Notes under the pieces: model-generated | The model's database searches: none | Seen by the model: the letters and a program-made list of their open reading frames with translations, nothing else | What the model was told of the DNA's origin: nothing | Program-made: the position numbers and the translations under genes | DNA from: JAADHY01 sp964428935 | GTDB taxonomy: Bacteria > Planctomycetota > Planctomycetia > Planctomycetales > Planctomycetaceae | Direction: 5' to 3' | Assembly: GCA_964428935.1 (NCBI GenBank) | Contig: CAYSAG010000298.1 | Span: 1 to 6,378, forward strand | DNA length: 6,378 nucleotides | Part shown: piece by piece, positions 6,001 to 6,378 of the stretch | How positions within the stretch are numbered: the stretch's first letter is position 1 | Layout: each line of letters starts with the position of its first letter

Positions 6001-6378
6001 CGAACGCCCCGTTCGGGTCGTACGTGAAGCTGCCGTCGGCGTTCAGCGTGACAATGGCTCCGACCGCCGGCTGCGGAGCGTTGTTGCCAATGCGAGTCGG
6101 GTCGGGCGGCGGCAGCTCGAACGCCTGCCCCACCGTGTGCACGGTTCCGTTCACCGAAACCGCCGACACGTGCAGCGGGTCGTTCTCGACGTCGAAGTCG
6201 TTGCCCAACACGCCCGGCGCGTTCACCGACAGCACGCTGTCTTCGTCGGTGCCGTACGCGTCGTCCACCCCGACGGGCGGGTCGTTGACCGGAATGACGT
6301 CGACGTTGATCCAAACCGTGCGGCTAGCCGAAAGCACCGCGACCGCCGTGTCCGTGCTGGTCGGATTCGACTCGGTGG
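1..6378 (-). CDS. Giant multidomain cadherin-like/PKD/RTX repeat protein, partial at both ends
   Basis: One minus-strand frame (codon low positions 2, 5, 8 and so on) reads through the whole window for 2125 codons without a stop. Every TTA or CTA I examined on the plus strand falls out of this frame. The translation is coherent: repeated VND-(A/P)P linkers, DxDxDGDPL-like acidic loops, NADGSF strands, RAWD motifs, a PKD-like WDF motif and C-terminal GGxGxDxL nonapeptides. Visible order is domain tail, thirteen Ig/cadherin-like modules, PKD, a 215-residue region, then RTX. Such proteins usually act outside the cell as calcium-stiffened adhesins or surface-layer or matrix components. RTX repeats suggest type I secretion, though the secretion signal, if present, lies beyond the left edge. 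There is no catalytic domain in view, and the exact role is unknown. The start and any signal peptide lie beyond the right edge. Composition is acidic, with very few lysines and no cysteine seen. A planctomycete origin is likely but inferred. Confidence 0.97.
2..196 (-). repeat. RTX (hemolysin-type) calcium-binding nonapeptide repeats, continuing past the window
   Basis: Residues 2061-2125. Four units fit GGxGxDxLx or a close variant: GGAGDDRLD at the start, then after an 11-residue interruption (ASAAAVAVRLD) a run of GGAGNDTLL, GGSANDTLL and GGDGTDRLL. The third has Ala in place of the central Gly. Such repeats bind calcium between turns of a parallel beta-roll and fold after export, typically by a type I secretion system. 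The final visible residues (QTADVDQTLTDTQVIGQG) resemble the spacer that often precedes another RTX block. The C-terminus and any secretion signal are outside the window. Confidence 0.88.
197..841 (-). other. Region between PKD and RTX, about 215 residues, no named domain assigned
   Basis: Residues 1846-2060. It is unlike the upstream modules: there are no VND linkers. It contains TDGVADSYTLRSVTG, ITVVGSGDDDTLVVDFGAG, PPDGLTFHGNGQTAADKLVL, TVDVTFGPTTRTIRYDGIEP, FTFGNGSDNVTLTDDG and GGAGNDSVTVAALDAQFTG. The G.GDDTL.V, GNGSDNV.L and GAGNDSV.V strings are degenerate glycine/aspartate turns spaced through predicted beta strands, so this may be an RTX-like or beta-helical stack with long inter-turn segments. 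I recall similar blocks ahead of RTX repeats in planctomycete giant proteins, from memory only. No catalytic residues are evident. Confidence 0.6.
842..1129 (-). other. PKD-type domain with an EF-hand-like loop
   Basis: Residues 1750-1845, 96 residues. It opens PPTADAGGPYAMDAG, has NASGSADPDGQIVAY followed by RWDF, then PTATVPWLTLADLGLGVGTH and a closing strand IDVTVVDQSGASD. The order AGGPY - S.DPDG.I..Y.WDF - G.H...VTV.D is the PKD fold signature. After WDF, where many PKD domains have GDG, this one has NQDGTPD. The resulting D-x-N-x-D-G-x-x-D string (992-1018) resembles the first part of an EF-hand or dockerin calcium loop. PKD domains are structural and often mediate spacing or binding in extracellular proteins. 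Confidence 0.88.
1130..1423 (-). repeat. Cadherin-like module 13 (beta family, shortest)
   Basis: Residues 1652-1749, 98 residues. It reads ANDDLYTVAEGGTLTV, SVLANDVDPEGDPLTAV, FTFSADGTFTYTHDGSE, FEYRPNDGT and VEIVVTPVND. It is the most compact cadherin-like unit here and the last before the PKD module. It pairs by motif with the modules at 5567-5887 and 3419-3754 through TF.Y.H(D/N)G. Confidence 0.87.
1424..1765 (-). repeat. Cadherin-like module 12 (alpha family)
   Basis: Residues 1538-1651, 114 residues. It reads DAYQTQDNQPLVV, GVLANDLDVDGEQLHV, RLPSGSLLTLNADGSFTYTP, EAFASLRAGETAQDQFTYTPSDGD and VRVTVVG. The usual TEDTP is replaced by TQDNQ, removing two acidic residues from the first loop, while the DLDVDG loop is retained. 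The closing linker is VNT-PP in place of VND. Confidence 0.88.
1766..2107 (-). repeat. Cadherin-like module 11 (alpha family)
   Basis: Residues 1424-1537, 114 residues. It reads APVGTDDAYDTTEDTPVNV, GVLANDTDAEGHALTV, VLPSGALLTLNADGSFLYSP, GAFDWLDDGEQAVDQFTYTP and VTVTVTVHGVND. Together with the next module, which has exactly the same length, it forms the cleanest tandem pair in the window. FDWLDDGE also matches FEWLDDGE in module 1, which lies nine modules away. Confidence 0.88.
2108..2479 (-). repeat. Cadherin-like module 10 (alpha family)
   Basis: Residues 1300-1423, 124 residues. Motifs are DDVFATDEDTPLNQP, LLADDVDPDGDPLRV, TLPSGAVLTVWDDGSFVYDP, GAFDGLDVGDQAADTFTYTATDGD and VTVFVDG. The linker closing it is RND, the only one here where Arg replaces Val. 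It has an additional strand-like segment (GGQAYAVTAAGTTLTL) ahead of LPSG compared with the next two copies. The DVDPDGDPL turn is a clear cadherin-like acidic motif. Confidence 0.85.
2480..2947 (-). repeat. Delta-family module 9 (EGIAV/RAWD repeat, copy 4)
   Basis: Residues 1144-1299, 156 residues. Motifs are LPVAEDT, PITDIDPGALEGIAVVGV, SHGTWQYSVDGGATW, VSDTSAVLL, RIRFVPAPDFNG, LVDPGLVLRAWDRSDG, GSSPFSTDVATVSVTV and PVND. The glycine-rich turn near the end (AAIGTGGSSPF) replaces the S(T/V)NGGTT.F of copies 1 and 3. The next module begins with the unusual linker VND-LP. Confidence 0.85.
2948..3418 (-). repeat. Delta-family module 8 (EGIAV/RAWD repeat, copy 3)
   Basis: Residues 987-1143, 157 residues. 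Motifs are TPIPEDV, AITDPDPGAVEGIAV, VDNTNGQWQYSTDGGATW, VSDTSALLL, RLRFVPNPNYFG, LQLRAWDRSDG, STNGGTTAFSTEVETATVSV and VND. It shares RAWDRSDG and the DPGA(V/L)EGIAV string with the following copy, so these two look closest to each other. Confidence 0.85.
3419..3754 (-). repeat. Cadherin-like module 7 (beta family), inserted between delta copies
   Basis: Residues 875-986, 112 residues. Motifs are APVAQPDVYTVVENGVL, ILLNDGDVDGDPLNAV, FSGANGTFVYVHDGSEAATD, FQYAPSDG and VTIRVLQVND. The DGDVDGDPL loop is rich in aspartate and resembles the calcium-binding turns of cadherin-like repeats. Between the VENGVL strand and the LLND loop it carries an extra small segment (VVNDATGNATPGDPSDDS) not seen in the other beta modules. 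It splits the four delta modules into two pairs. Confidence 0.85.
3755..4246 (-). repeat. Delta-family module 6 (EGIAV/RAWD repeat, copy 2)
   Basis: Residues 711-874, 164 residues, the longest of the four delta copies. Motifs are APIDEDV, RITDVDA, EGIAVIGVDDTNGTWQYS, DDGATWHSF, SPAVLLDEND, RVRFVPNLNYNG, FRAWDQSSG, NNGGTTAFSTAVETASITV and VND. Three local insertions account for the extra length: LGGPQ before EGIAV, a loop around ADAGVGAIDS, and TVDPG before the RAWD strand. The TVDPG-type insertion recurs in the fourth copy (LVDPG at 2480-2947) but not in the other two. Confidence 0.85.
4247..4705 (-). repeat. Delta-family module 5 (EGIAV/RAWD repeat, copy 1)
   Basis: Residues 558-710, 153 residues. 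Motifs are SPIDEDV, PITDVDV, EGIAVTGVDDTNGTWQY, WTAFGNVSETSAVLL, RIRFLPDADWHGTATF, FRAWDQTDGRASGTTG, SVNGGTTPFSAATDT and VTVRPVND. The block occurs four times in this window. I recognise the pattern from giant bacterial surface proteins but cannot give a domain accession. It is one of two copies with VDDTNG; it has VAGGAW where the other copies have an acidic ...DGATW. Confidence 0.85.
4706..5098 (-). repeat. Ig-like module 4 (gamma family, second copy)
   Basis: Residues 427-557, 131 residues. It parallels the preceding module: PNALALTDKQTVRPFA, VADKDSPTVTVTVTLID, NGVLAGGF, GTYQLTAAPADVTAALQAL, VFQPTPN and VVDVTDGNTA, closing at SVND. It is 25 residues shorter than its neighbour, partly because it lacks the Pro/Gln-rich insertion. 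The adjacent pair looks like a tandem duplication followed by divergence. Confidence 0.8.
5099..5566 (-). repeat. Ig-like module 3 (gamma family, first copy)
   Basis: Residues 271-426, 156 residues. Motifs in order are PNAYRINDTETVAPF, VTVDDPD, LTVTVRIRED, NGVFTAASLAASGF, GEYQLDGVSDVQAQAALRQL, VFQPTEN and WFEIEVADNGG. The combination of a turn, GxYxL, then a helix-like AL..L and VFQPT.N recurs in the next module and in neither alpha nor beta modules. This copy has an insertion rich in Pro, Gln and Asn (around PRPQDALNAQPPQNP) after VFQPTEN. It ends in a degenerate linker, VDT-PP in place of VND-PP. Confidence 0.8.
5567..5887 (-). repeat. Cadherin-like module 2 (beta family)
   Basis: Residues 164-270, 107 residues. 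It opens APVANPDFYVVDEGGVLEA, has the acidic loop GVLANDTDVDVEPLTA, then FTLNPDGTFTYVHNGDE, FTYVADDGT and the closing strand VTLTINPVND. It lacks the LPSG segment of the alpha family and carries TF.Y.H(D/N)G in its place, like the modules at 3419-3754 and 1130-1423. The DTDVD loop is a plausible calcium ligand set by analogy with cadherin-like repeats. Confidence 0.85.
5888..6280 (-). repeat. Cadherin-like module 1 (alpha family, with loop insertion)
   Basis: Residues 33-163, 131 residues. It begins PPVGVDDAYGTDEDS, then has GVLGNDFDVENDPL, which is the usual acidic, probably calcium-binding loop of tandem cadherin-like repeats. It continues with VTLNADGSFTYDPNGAFEWL and DDTFQYTPHDGT and closes at VND. 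It aligns by eye with the modules at 2108-2479, 1766-2107 and 1424-1765. Where two of those have only LPSG before the LLTLNADGS strand, this copy has a Pro/Asn-rich loop roughly 17 residues longer (LPPPDPTRIGNN and onward). Placement among VCBS/cadherin-like domains rests on motifs only. Confidence 0.85.
6281..6376 (-). other. C-terminal tail of an upstream repeat module, truncated by the window edge
   Basis: Residues 1-32 of the visible protein end in a beta-strand-like stretch (VWINVDVIPVND) that closes with the VND linker used between later modules. The rest of the domain lies outside the window, so its family cannot be judged. It shows that the tandem array continues further toward the N-terminus. 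Confidence 0.75.

Noticed and set aside
5580..6314. A 244-codon minus-strand open frame and several 70-130-codon frames elsewhere on both strands
   Set aside because: All overlap the repeat gene in other frames, have biased Arg, Ser or Pro composition, and show no ribosome-binding context or domain signal.
3595..6326. Possible in-frame stops in the giant gene (TTA or CTA on the plus strand at 3595, 4293, 4771, 5580 and 6324)
   Set aside because: Each was checked against the frame with codon low positions equal to 2 modulo 3, and none is in frame. There is no sign of a frameshift or pseudogene.
1..6378. In-frame ATG codons inside the gene as possible starts
   Set aside because: The few methionines (for example at 4217-4219) lie inside well-formed modules with coding sequence continuing upstream and no signal peptide after them, so they are internal residues.
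1..6378. CRISPR array, tRNA or rRNA genes, insertion sequence or other non-coding element
   Set aside because: The only repeats are protein-module repeats of 290-490 bases that keep the reading frame. No short direct repeats with unique spacers, no cloverleaf-like sequence and no terminal inverted repeats were seen, and no non-coding gap exists.

Overview
The window lies entirely inside one very large protein-coding gene on the minus strand. One frame (codons from 6376 down to 2) is open across all 6378 bases, giving 2125 consecutive codons. Neither the start codon nor the stop codon is in view, so the full protein is longer than this. No intergenic DNA, promoter, terminator, RNA gene, mobile element or CRISPR array is present. 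All other long open frames on either strand are compositional shadows of this gene.

The protein is a modular, probably secreted or surface-anchored giant. Read from its N-terminal side (high coordinates) to its C-terminal side (low coordinates), it begins with the tail of an upstream domain. Thirteen Ig-like/cadherin-like modules of about 98-164 residues follow, mostly separated by the linker Val-Asn-Asp followed by (A/P/S/L)P. I sort them by motif into four families, here called alpha (motifs LPSG.LLTLNADGSF and DxFTYTP.D), beta (short, with DGTF.Y.HDG), gamma (AL..LVFQPT.N) and delta (EGIAV...WQYS.DGG.TW...RAWD). Their order is alpha-beta-gamma-gamma-delta-delta-beta-delta-delta-alpha-alpha-alpha-beta. 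A PKD-type module follows, then a region of about 215 residues unlike the others, then RTX-type glycine/aspartate nonapeptides that run off the left edge.

The host is a GC-rich bacterium. Giant proteins made of mixed cadherin-like, PKD and RTX blocks are common in Planctomycetes, and the region between PKD and RTX looks like a block I associate with that phylum. That assignment is an inference. RTX repeats are typical of calcium-binding proteins exported by type I secretion, but no exporter gene is in view.

The most notable points are the interleaved order of the module families, with matching loops in non-adjacent copies; an exactly conserved 9-base sequence at ten of the fourteen linkers; a strong preference for ATT over ATC at isoleucine codons in a gene that otherwise prefers C-ending codons; and a near absence of lysine and apparent absence of cysteine.
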